In this document: piece after piece, positions 22,771 through 32,444 of the stretch
Layout: each line of letters begins with the position of its first letter
How positions within the stretch are numbered: position 1 is the first letter of the stretch
Assembly: GCF_030272615.1 (NCBI RefSeq)
Contig: NC_081412.1
Span: 670,184,852 to 670,248,851, forward strand
Direction of reading: 5' to 3'
DNA from: Cryptomeria japonica
Lineage: Eukaryota; Streptophyta; Pinopsida; Cupressales; Cupressaceae
Length of the DNA stretch: 64,000 bases
Position numbers and translations under genes: made by a program
The notes under the pieces: model-generated
Databases searched by the model: none
Told to the model about the DNA's origin: nothing
Seen by the model: only the letters and a program-made list of their open reading frames with translations

Positions 22771-23630
22771 ACACCATATCCATGGGCACAGACTTGAGGG
22801 ACCGTATACTTCGGCACTTGTCAGAGGATGGATGGTATGCAGAGGTTTGTCAGGTGTTACGTTCTCAGGTTACTCTAGAAGGGAGATATGTGGATTATTC
22901 TTTGGAGTCTGATGGACTATTACGCCACAGAGGGCGCATTTATGTACCTTCCTCCGGAGGGTTGCGAGAGTTCATTGTCTCGGAAGCTCATAGAGCTCCT
23001 TATGCTGCGCATCCCGGGGTTAAGAAGTTGCATGCTGACTTGAGGCAGTTGTATCATTGGTCGGGAATGCGGCAGCTCATTACTAAGATAGTAGCTCGGT
23101 GTCTCGAGTGTCAGCGGGTAAAGGCGGAGCACCGCCATCCAGGTGGGTTGCTTCAGTCTCATGCTATACCAGAGTGGAAGTGGGATACTATATCCATGGA
23201 TTTCATCATTGGTCTCCCTATGTCTTCTCGTCGCCATGATGCTATCTTGGTGACAGTCGACAAGCTGACCAAGGTAGCTCACTTTTCACCAATTCGTACT
23301 ACATTCACAGCTCCTGCAGTAGCACAGGTGTTCTTGCGAGACATTGTTAGACTACATGGCGTACCCCGCAAGATTATTTCTGACAGGGATTCTCTTTTCA
23401 CTTCTACCTTTTGGAAGTCATTACAGGCAGCTATGGGCACTAAGCTCAATTTCAGTATAGCCTATCACCCAGAGACAGATGGTCAGACAGAGAGAGTCAA
23501 TCAGGTGTTAGAGGATATGCTTCGTATGTACGTCATGGATCATCAGACCCGGTGGGAGGAGTATCTTCCCTTAGTGGAGTTTGCCTATAACAATGGGCAT
23601 CACACTTCTTTGGGGATGCCACCCTACTAG
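22771..23630 (+). pseudogene. Tekay integrase, zinc and catalytic domains
   Basis: The N-terminal HHCC zinc finger is visible ([20 protein letters not shown] and [16 protein letters not shown], about 22985-23140), followed by the DDE core: [26 protein letters not shown] and the [17 protein letters not shown] segment. The three acidic residues are in place. The integrase inserts cDNA and makes the 5-bp TSD seen here. A TAG at 23628 interrupts the conserved PPYQALYGR motif at its Gln codon. Confidence 0.95.
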
Positions 23631-24260
23631 GCATTATATGGCAGGCCTTGCAGGACGCCCTTGAGCTGGGATCGCATAGAGGATAGAGTTGCTATTGGTC
23701 CTGAGTTAGTTCGAGATATGGAACAGCAGGTGGATTTGATTAGGCAGCGTCTCAGAGAGGCTCAGGATAGACAGAAGAAGTATGCCGATGCTAAGAGGAT
23801 TGATCGTAGTTACTTGGTTGGAGACAGAGTTTTCTTGAAAGTGCGACCGCATAAGAGTCCGATCCGTTACGGAAAGGGTTCTAAGCTCGCACCTCGCTTT
23901 GTAGGACCTTTTGAGATTCTGGAGAGGATAGGCCCAGTTGCCTACCGTTTAGCTTTGCCACCTAGCCTGTCACGCATCCACGATGTGTTTCATGTTTCAG
24001 TTTTGAGAAAATATATCTATGATGAGTCTCACCTTTTAGATTGGGATGCCTTGCAGGTGGAGTCGGACGGGCAGCTAGCTTTGGAGCCAATTCGCATTTT
24101 GGCACGCCGGACATTGGCCCTTCGAGGTCGAGAGATGGACCAGGTTAGGGTCCAGTGGGATTGTTATGATGAGGTTACAGCTTCATGGGAGGACGCAGCA
24201 CGTATGAGATCAGAGTACCCTCACCTCTTTGATGAACTCCAGGAGGAAGTTCATGCCTAG
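23631..24260 (+). pseudogene. Tekay integrase C-terminus and chromodomain
   Basis: It continues in the same frame after TAG 23628. A helical segment (ADAKRIDRSYLVGDRVFLKV) is followed by the GPY/F module (PRFVGPFEILERIGPVAYRLALP, about 23895-23960), then the link HDVFHVSVLRKY and a C-terminal chromodomain (about 24070-24240: EPIRILARRTLALRGREM, VRVQWDCYDEVTASWED). Chromovirus chromodomains direct integration toward particular chromatin, often H3K9-methylated. The stop at 24258 overlaps the PPT. Confidence 0.94.
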
Positions 24261-24270
24261 AGGGGGAGGA
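24259..24270 (+). other. Tekay polypurine tract
   Basis: AGAGGGGGAGGA lies directly upstream of the 3' LTR and overlaps the last bases of the polyprotein stop codon. Confidence 0.92.
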
Positions 24271-26782
24271 TGTGAGGCCTCACCTCGACTCAGTTTGACA
24301 TTCAGTGGATTTTATATTTTAGACTATTATGGATACTTTGTTTTGATGCATTTTGAGACTTAGAACTTATATGATTTCAGGATATTGGATAACATTGCTA
24401 TGATTTGATGATTTACTTACATGCTTTATGGGATAGAACACTACATGATTATTAGATAGGACGATATTGCAATGATAGATGTCGTTATTGAATTTGCAGG
24501 ACTTTACTCTGAATATAGAACTATGATGTATGTTTTGTTATGTGAATTGGGATGAAATTGCTTATGTGAATTTGCTTGATAAAAGATGTATTCAATCTGT
24601 GCAGATGAAAATTGTATGCAAGTGATGACGTGCATTGTTATATTATTGAATTATATTATATTTGGATATTTGGAAGTACTAATGTGTAAATCGAGATGCA
24701 CAAGAAATTTACCATGTGACCATGGAAAATTACGGAGAATCAAACCTAGACTTATGTATGTTCGTAAAGCCAGGGTTTGTCTATTTGGAGAGACAACAGC
24801 CCGTTTGTGTTGTATTTTATTCGTATCAGTATATGCTGCATGTGTGTTATGTGTTATTTAAATTTATTGTGTAAAAACCTCAAGAGACAATTTCATGTTT
24901 ATTTTTGTAAAAGTATTTTATTAGTGTCACTTGACACATGTGTGGATTCAAATTTAAATATTTTATTTTGTCTCTTGATGGGAAAGTGTTAATTATAATT
25001 AATTTTAAATAAAATAATGTGTTGTCAAAAAGATATTTTGAGAATATGATATTGGAGTGGTCAACTTATGTTTGAACCGAAAATAAACTTCAGGGGGGTT
25101 TAAAATGGGTTAAATGAACACCTAGGGGTAGTTTATTAGGGTTTCCTGAAGCCCATAAGGTATAGCTAGGGGTTAGGGGTAATTTTAGGCAAGTTTCTAC
25201 TCTTTAATGATCTTTTTAACGCTTTAAAAATTGGTTTTTTTGAGTTGAGCGAAAATTGAAAATGGAAGTGAAATCAAATCAAGATTTTCCCTCCTGGAAG
25301 GAAAAGTCTTTTTTGCATTTTTGCTTTCTTCCTTCTTTTTGTTGATTTTTTTTAGAATCCTATGAGAACTCAGAGAGTGAGCTTCTTAAGGAAGATTTTT
25401 GGGAATAATTGGTTAATCACCCACTCTCCATTTTTGGAGACAGAAGAAAATTTGGAAGAAAAAAAAAATAATGTTATGGGATAAAGAAATTGATTAAGGA
25501 AAATAAAGAATTGTGGATTGGGCAGCTCTTCTTCAGATATCATTATAACCTTTGGGCAGATTAAGGTTGGTTTCAACTTTTACTTTTAATGTCTTTTTCT
25601 TGTTTATTTCTGAAAGTTGTTGAATAAGAAAATCTGTATTCTTGAAAATGGATGTTTGAAAATTTTTTGGTTTTGTTTTATGAATGAATGTGTTTTGGGA
25701 GTTTTTCAAGATCTCTTTCTCTTGGGAGAGAAGAGGATCTTGAGGGTGGTAGCAGTGATAGCCCTCGAGTGAGAGACTCTCTTTTGAGAGCGATCACAAG
25801 GGATCTTTGTGTGACCCTTGCTGCATGGCCTGTTTGTGCAATGGGGGTCATAACGAGGGTTATAAGGCTAGAATGCCTTTGGGGGGCATAAGGATTAAGG
25901 GGTTGAGATTCTTGATATTTTATTTGTGCCATGAGGTGGCTTCTTGTTTATTACATACTTGCAGATTCTCCTCAGGGTATTTGGTCCACTACCACCCTTT
26001 GAAAATGTTCACCACCAGAGTGTGGTGTTGTGAAATCCAAGTTGGGAATGTGACTGGATTATTTGTATGCTTTGTGCTTCTATGTGTTTGCCTATTTGTT
26101 ACCCGTCTAGGAATTGGTTCTCCGAGCTCGGGGGTGGCTACCAGTTAGCCTAGGCTGGGAGGTGAGCACTCCGTGGTCATTTTTGTGTTTTCCATTATGC
26201 AGGAAAAATGCAGAAGAAAGTGAATAGGAGCTATGCAAGAGATATAGAAGATTGTTATTGAAGATACTTGAAATTCAGTTGCAGATGTTTGTTTACTAAG
26301 TTGTTATAGAAATATGCCTCAATCATAGAAAAGAAGAAGCAAGTTGTAATTTTGTGGAAGTAGACTTGAAGTCTTAATGTTTGACTATTCAGAGAAAGCA
26401 TCCTGTGAAATTGTAGAATATCTTTGAGATGTAAAAAAAAACTTGTTATTTCTACTTCTAGTATATTAAAAAAAAAAGAGAAGTTATTAGTGATGCATGC
26501 AAAGCTTCTTGTTTTATGAAAGAAATAAAAAGTCTGTTTTCATTTAGATTTTTACCTGTATTTTTAATTGAGTCAAAATAGAAGTTATTTAAGCTGAAAG
26601 CTTTTAAGTATTTTAGATGGAAAGAAAAGTTGTTTTATGTGAATATTTTATTTTAAAAAAAAATAGTAAAGGATTTCTTATTACCAAAAAAAAAAAAACG
26701 TATAATGTATCTTTGTGAAATACTTTAAATTGCAATTTTGTTAACATGGATTTAGAAGCTTATTTTATAGATGAATTTAAAG

Positions 26783-26783
<1 letters not shown>

Positions 26784-26864
<81 letters not shown>
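26784..26864. repeat. (AT)n microsatellite, about 81 bp
   Basis: A pure AT run that is only about 23 bp in the 5' LTR of the same element (18039-18062). The two copies were presumably identical at insertion, so the run expanded or contracted afterwards, or is an assembly or slippage artefact. Confidence 0.95.
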
Positions 26865-26867
<3 letters not shown>

Positions 26868-27152
26868 ATTTAACTTAATGTTATCTTTTCCTTTATTATA
26901 TTTGCTTAAAATTTTACATGTAAAAAAAAAAATTCTCTTTTAAAATATATATAAATTTTATTTGGAATTTAGAATTATCTTTTTATCTATGCTTATTAAT
27001 TTATGTAAATACCACATATATATATATATATATACATATATATAAATATATATATATTTATATATATATATATATATATATATTATTATATGTAATAGTT
27101 TTTAAAAAAAAAAATTTTAAAAAAAATATATAAGTTGGGGTCCCCGCGGGCT

Positions 27153-27353
27153 CCACTGTGTGTACGCACAGTGGACGACCGCGCGGCGCCCATTGTGTGC
27201 ACACACAGTGGAGCCGCTTGCGGCTCCCACTGTGTGGGCACACAGTGGATGGCCACGGCCGCCACTGTGTGGCCACACAGTGGTGCCGCCAGCGGCGCCC
27301 ACTGTGTGGGCACACAATGGTGCCGCGGTGCCCACTGTGCACCCACACAGTGG
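27153..27353. repeat. Six 22-bp palindromes (3' LTR copy)
   Basis: This matches 18341-18541 unit for unit, from CCACTGTGTGTACGCACAGTGG at 27153 to the last unit at 27332. Several units have lost one arm base relative to the other LTR by C-to-T or G-to-A change, while the spacing is the same. Confidence 0.93.
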
Positions 27354-29048
27354 CGCGCGCACGGCCCAATATGTATTCCAACCTCCGCGACCTGCAAATA
27401 AATTTGGACATGGCCGCCCGTAGGGTCTTCGGCCCAGCTTGAATCTTCATCTGTTAAAAAAAAGAGGGTTAAACCCTAGCCCGAAAGGGGCTAGGGAAGT
27501 TTAGTTTTAAAAATAAAAAAAATAGGTATGTTTTTTCGGGTTTAGGTAATGGTTAAATAAGAAATTAGAACCCTAATTAGGGTTGAGGAAATTAAGAGAT
27601 AATATTTAGAAAGTTGCAATGGATTTTGGAGGTTAGGATTAAAATAATGGTATATTAGTAGAATATATATATATAAATATATATGTTTCCATATATATAC
27701 ATATGGGAATATATATATGTATATATATGTATGTTTTTTTTGAGTTTTTATTGATTTAAGAAATTAAATTATTGATATACAAATATATGCATAATCAATA
27801 TGTATATATGTACATTTCATATGTACACAATATTGATTTGGGGAAAAATTATAAAGAAGAAATTAATTAAGATTTGCTAAGACTATATAGTCATAGTGGG
27901 GGATAAATTAAAATATCTCTCCTAATACTTTTAGTTTGATAAATTTAATAAAGCTATTAACTAAATATCTTTTGGAAATAGAATCTAAACCAGTAGGCTT
28001 TTCCGCAATTAAAATATAACATTTCAACGAAGCTTAGTTCGTTCGAAATTAGTCAGAATTTAATAATGAAATTTTCTTTAACGCTTGTCGCAAGAGTGTG
28101 TTGTTAATTAGACTAGTATCTTTTAAAAAAAAAATTGTTCCGTTTTTGCCCTAAATTTTGGGCATGACAGAAAAAAGCATCCACAACACATAACACCAAA
28201 GTTTGTACGTGGAAACCCTATAAGGGGAAAAACCATGATGGGAAACCTTACCCACAATCAGATGATACTATTGTAGATAGTATGTGTACAAAAATGGGGT
28301 CTGCACATGCAGAAAGGCCAAGCACCTAGAGCTCACTGCTTAATCACAAATGGGAGTCACACTGACTACAATTGGATGGTTAAATCCAATGATAATGTAT
28401 TGCTTCAATATAGCATCTTCATATGCTGGATTCAGTACTGGTGGAGTTTTGTTTGTCTTTCACAAATACCCTTCTTCAATCTTCAGATGATGTCTACATG
28501 TATATCTTTGCTTAATCTCTCATATCCCTTTTTATTTCACAATCCACATTCCACACTTTGATCTTATAAATAAGATCTTACATATATACCATAACCGAGG
28601 ACCAACTTTAGTAGGTCATCTCTAAGAAGATATTTCAATAAAAGTAATTTACAAAACAATATTCGATGCAATAACTGATTCAACATGTCATCTTAATGCA
28701 TTTACAACATAATTAAATTATCTCCAAAATGTGTCGTGCTAATCTATAATAGATAAGTTTGTCGGTGCATATCCTGGACCTATTTGCCGGTGAAAGAAAA
28801 TATGCAAACTTGAATGTACCAGTAAACAATTCTCCAAGACAAGGTGTCAACACAGCCAAGTGTCCTTCATGTCATTCCATGTGTCTATAAGCAATATAAC
28901 CTGCCGGTGAATAGAATATCGATGTAGAGTCTATCAGTGTCGGTGTCAGGGTTTGCCTGCTGGTGAATGTTGCTAGAGTTGATAAGTTATTGACATCAAG
29001 TATTGACATCAATGACAAAACCATATCAACATATCCAAAATACCAACA

Positions 29049-29614
29049 TGAACATGCTCTAAGATAACATCTTTACTTTTAACTTTCTCCCTTAAGAAAT
29101 GATACTTCAATTCAATCTGCTTAGTCCTTCCGTGCAAAACAGGATTCTTATAAATATTTATTGCACTCGTGTTATCACACAAAATATTGATAGGTTCTGA
29201 GATCTTCATCTTAAAACCTTCCAAAATTTTCCTCATCCAAATAGCTTATTTGTAATTCATATAAGTTGCTACATACTCAGCTTAAGCAGTAGATTGTGAA
29301 GTACAACTCTACTTTTTACTACTCCATAAAACAAGCCTCCCACCTAGAAAGAATGCTCCACCAGGAGTACTCTTCTAATCATCAACATTTCCTGCCCAAT
29401 CACCATCTGTGTACACATTTAGATAAAAAATTCTTCCATATGGATACCATAACCTATTATCAATTGTACCTTTCATATATCTAAAAATTCTCTTGGTTGC
29501 TATCAAATGTGCTTCCTTCGGATTCTTTTGAAATCTAGCAACTATACCAACTGCATGGGCAATATTTAGTCGATTGTGAACAACATAGTTTAATTTGTGA
29601 ATCATTGACCTTTA
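29049..29614 (-). pseudogene. copia-A RNase H, upstream part
   Basis: Minus-strand segments read SEPINILCDNTSAINIYKNPVLHGRT and IELKYHFLREKVKSKDV (29060-29200), and VGIVARFQKNPKEAHLIATKRIFRY (29480-29560) with YTDGDWAGNVDD (29375-29410). The CDNTS catalytic motif is intact. The gene is cut at 29049 by copia-C and continues at 5403. Several TAA/TAG codons interrupt it (for example near 29240-29370). Confidence 0.87.
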
Positions 29615-30598
29615 TTATTTCTCATCTATAGACTTAGATGCATCTTCCTTGGACAATTTACAACTTGTAACCATTGGTGTTCCAACTGGTTTATAGTCAC
29701 TCATGCCAAAAGTCTTCAAAACCTCTTTCACATACTTAGATTGAGTAATAAAAATACCATTCTTCATCTGATGTATTTGCAAGCCTATGAATTTTTTTAT
29801 TTCCCCTACTAATGACATCTCAAATTCATTCTTCATTTCATTTGCAAAACTGTTGCTCATGACATCATTACCTCCGAATATAATGTCATCAACAAATACT
29901 TCACTAACTAGTATTTTATCTCCTTCAGACTTGAGATAAATGTTGTTGTTGTCACTGGTTCTTATAAATCTTATCTTCATCAAATGTGTATGAATCCTTT
30001 CATACCATGCTCTAGGTGCCTAGTTTAATTAATACAAAGCTTTATGCAATCTACATACCATGTCTTCTTTATCTATCAATGCATAATCATCAGGTTTCTC
30101 TATATAAACTTCTTCTTCCAATATCCCATTCAAAAATGCAGACATAACATCCATCTGGTATACCTTGAACTTCTAGTGAGCTGCAAATGCAAGTAATGTT
30201 TTGACTCCTTCCAGTCTTGCTACTAGTACAAAAGTTTCTCCATAATCTTCTCCTTCTTCTTGCGCATAACCTTTACAAACTAATCTTGCCTTATTGTGAA
30301 CTACAACACCATCCTCATTCAACTTGTTTCTGAACATCCATTTAGTACCTATGACATTCTTGTTTACCAGTCGGGGTACTAGGGTCCAAGTGTCAGTCTT
30401 CTCAATTTGATCCAATTATTCTTCCATTGCCTTAACCCAATGATCATCACCAAAGCCTCCTTAGCACTTCTTGGTTCAATGGTGGAGATCATGCAAGAGT
30501 TCTCTCTGTTTTTTCTTCTAGTAAGTACTTCAACATCCTTATCCCAAATAATCTACCCAGGACTACGATTTGGTCTCACATATCTAGGAATAACATGA
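29615..30598 (-). pseudogene. copia-A reverse transcriptase
   Basis: Segment 29615-29983 carries the catalytic SEVFVDDIIFGGND and EFEMSLVGEIKKFIGLQIHQ; 30173-30415 carries DQIEKTDTWTLVPR, TKWMFRNKLNEDG and [13 protein letters not shown]. Between them (29984-30172) the finger and palm pieces ([21 protein letters not shown]-type) are recognisable with stops and frame changes. Sequence is close in kind to copia-B RT but more damaged. The acidic pre-RT linker lies above 30416. Confidence 0.85.
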
Positions 30599-31125
30599 CC
30601 ATTCTCCTCAGGTTTAGATTCTTCATCATCTTCTTCTTCTAAAATAATATGTTCCAATTGAACAAGTACATCAAGAATTTCCTTATCGGTTTCAAATTTA
30701 ACTATTTCAGGTTCCAAAGGAAAAATGAAAGGATCTTCATCCTTTTTCTCTGAACGGGTTCCTTTTGAAACTTCAGGACATTCATATACATGAACATCTA
30801 CACTTTCAACAATTCTCTGAGTCTAGTTGTTGAAACATTTATAGGCGTTACTCTTGGTGGAATAGAAAAGAAATATGCCTTCATAACTCTTTGCTTCAAA
30901 CTTATCAATCTAATCACCTCTTTTAATAAATAATCTACTATGAAAGATCTTAGAATAACTAACATCTGGTGTCTTGTCCTTACCTCTTTTCACTAGAACC
31001 CAGTTCATTGTGTAGACCGTTGTACTTACAACTTCTCTCTAAATTTTTTTTGCAACACCTCCTTTTGTCAACATTGTCCTGGTAGCTTCAACCACTAACT
31101 GGTTGTTTCTCTTTGATATACCATT
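30599..31125 (-). pseudogene. copia-A integrase C-terminal region and linker, degraded
   Basis: Pieces matching the copia-B segment (Tyr-Thr-Met-Asn-type 'VYTMNWVLVKRG' coding near 30985-31030, FEAKSYEG near 30880) can be found in changing frames. The rest is a low-complexity acidic linker rich in GAA/GAT codons. There is no usable reading frame. Confidence 0.7.
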
Positions 31126-31733
31126 CTATTGTGGTGTCCTTGGTGCAAAAAGTTGCCGCTTGATACCATTCTCATCACAATACTTAGTGAACTCTTTAGA
31201 AGTGAATTCACTGCCTTGATCTATTCTCAGACATTTAATCTTTTTGCCACTCTCTTTCTCAGTTAAGTTCCTGAATGCCTTGAATATACCAAAAGCTTCA
31301 TTCTTATCCTTCAATAATGTGACCCACATCATCCTTGAGCAATCATCAGTGAAGATCATGAAATATCTATCAGTTGAAATGCTTCTAGTTCTTATTGGTC
31401 CACATAGATCTATATGAACCAAATCTAACAAGTGCTCTGCTGAGAAGGACTTTCTCTTGAAAGTAGAAGAAGTCATCTTTCCTAACTGACATTCTTTACA
31501 AAGAGCATTAAACGGTTTGTCTATCTGAGGTAGACCTCTTATTGTCTTAGACTTACTCACTTTAACAATATTGTCAAAATTTATATGACAAAATCTTCTA
31601 TGCCAAAGCTAGCTATCATCTATCTTTGCAATCAAACAGTTGCTAACTTTAGGATTAAGATGAAATAGATTACCTCTGATCTATTTACCGGTTGCAATCA
31701 ATTCACCTTTATTGTCAAAGATTTTGCACATAC
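31126..31733 (-). pseudogene. copia-A integrase core and part of the pre-integrase domain
   Basis: The 144-residue open segment 31126-31560 includes CKECQLGKMTSSTFKRKSF, LVHIDLCGPIRTRS, TDDCSRMMWVTLLKDK and CLRIDQGSEFTSKEFTKYC; D, D and E of the integrase core are retained. Upstream (31561-31733) the pre-integrase domain (LIAKIDDS, NLFHLNPK, GELIATGK) is broken by stops. It ends exactly at the CATAC duplication where Tat-A inserted; the domain resumes at 46530. Confidence 0.88.
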
Positions 31734-32431
31734 TATAGACACATAAATATGTCCGCTTAAGTAAATGAATATTTAGTATTTATTTGATTATTTAACCATC
31801 GATCAATAATTAATTAAATTAATATTTAATTAATTCATCTTAACCCTCTTCTCCTATTAATTAAATAAATTATTTAATTTATTTGATTTAATTCACTTAA
31901 CCAAATTCACACCATTAATTAAATAAATAAATCATATTTGTTTAATTAAATCTTTTCTCACATTTAAATAAATTAACATTTATTTAAATCACCTTTATCC
32001 TCCACCCATTAGAAGACTTAGAAGGAAGCCATTAAGTTTGAAGACTTTAAGGGAAACCATTAAAGGTTTCAAGTGGGTGAGGATAACTAGGATTTTAAAT
32101 AAATAATTTATTTATTTAAAATAGTTGTGCAACTTGCACTTGTAGGAAAATGCAATTGGGTGGAGGATAAAGGTGATTTAAATAAACGTTAATTTATTTA
32201 AATGTGAGAAAATATTTAATTAAACAAATATGATTGATTTATTTAATTAATGGTCTGAATTTGGTTAAGTGAATTAAATCAAATAAATTAAATAATTTAT
32301 TTAATTAATAGGAGAAGAGGGTTAAGATAAATTAATTAAATATTAATTTAATTAATTATTGATCGATGGTTAAATAATCAAATAAATACTAAATATTCAT
32401 TTAATTAAGTGGATAGATTTATGTGTTTACA
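31734..32431 (-). repeat. Tat-A 3' LTR, rearranged into a 274-bp-arm palindrome
   Basis: Arms 31734-32007 and 32158-32431 are near-perfect reverse complements of equal length, around a 150-base centre. The right arm matches the U3 start of the 5' LTR (46320-46529). The left arm is an inverted copy of it and replaces the U5 end that the 5' LTR has at 44949. The centre keeps one copy of the 61-bp LTR repeat unit and the tract GTAGGAAAATGCAA found at about 45940. The outer end directly abuts the TSD, with TG mutated to TA. Confidence 0.9.
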
Positions 32432-32444
32432 TTTGCCCCTCTTT
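32432..32444 (-). other. Tat-A polypurine tract
   Basis: The minus strand reads AAAGAGGGGCAAA immediately before the LTR. The same tract and about 130 further bases of similar sequence (TATGCCCC..., GCCCCCTC) adjoin the LTR of element E, showing the two families are related. Confidence 0.9.

Larger units (their letters stand above)
15529..28169 (+). mobile_element. Complete Ty3/gypsy chromovirus, Tekay/Del-like (12,641 bp)
   Basis: It has LTRs at 15529-19360 and 24271-28169, a PBS at 19364, a gag-pol region at 19516-24260 ending in a chromodomain, and a PPT at 24259-24270. A perfect TSD GAAAA (15524-15528 and 28170-28174) flanks it. The two LTRs are almost identical apart from an AT microsatellite, so insertion was recent. 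Very long LTRs plus a C-terminal chromodomain point to the Tekay (Del) clade of plant chromoviruses. One frameshift in gag and five in-frame TAG codons disable the polyprotein. Confidence 0.97.
24271..28169 (+). repeat. Tekay 3' LTR (3899 bp)
   Basis: It has the same ends and order of features as the 5' LTR. Of the 67-base length difference, about 58 come from expansion of the AT microsatellite at 26784-26864. Other visible differences are scattered single bases, several of them C/T or G/A changes in the GC-rich palindrome block. Confidence 0.96.
5404..29048 (-). mobile_element. Ty1/copia retrotransposon copia-C, complete but carrying two Tekay insertions
   Basis: The 3' LTR (5404-10760), internal region (10761-15342, 4.6 kb) and 5' LTR (15343-29048) are all present. 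With nested Tekay sequences removed the LTRs are 1072 and 1060 bp. Outer flanks are GGAAC (5399-5403) and TGAAC (29049-29053), a 5-bp TSD with one later change. The target is the RNase H gene of copia-A. PBS and PPT are both present. The coding region has long open stretches but stops separate gag, integrase and RT, and key residues are lost, so it is defective. Confidence 0.93.
15343..29048 (-). repeat. copia-C 5' LTR (1060 bp), interrupted by a complete Tekay element
   Basis: LTR sequence lies at 15343-15528 and 28170-29048, beginning TGTTAGGTCC and ending AATACCAACA. The interruption is bounded by the TSD GAAAA. It is the partner of the LTR at 5404-10760. A G-run of about 12 bases near 15369-15380 is a polymorphic homopolymer relative to the other LTR. 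Confidence 0.93.
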
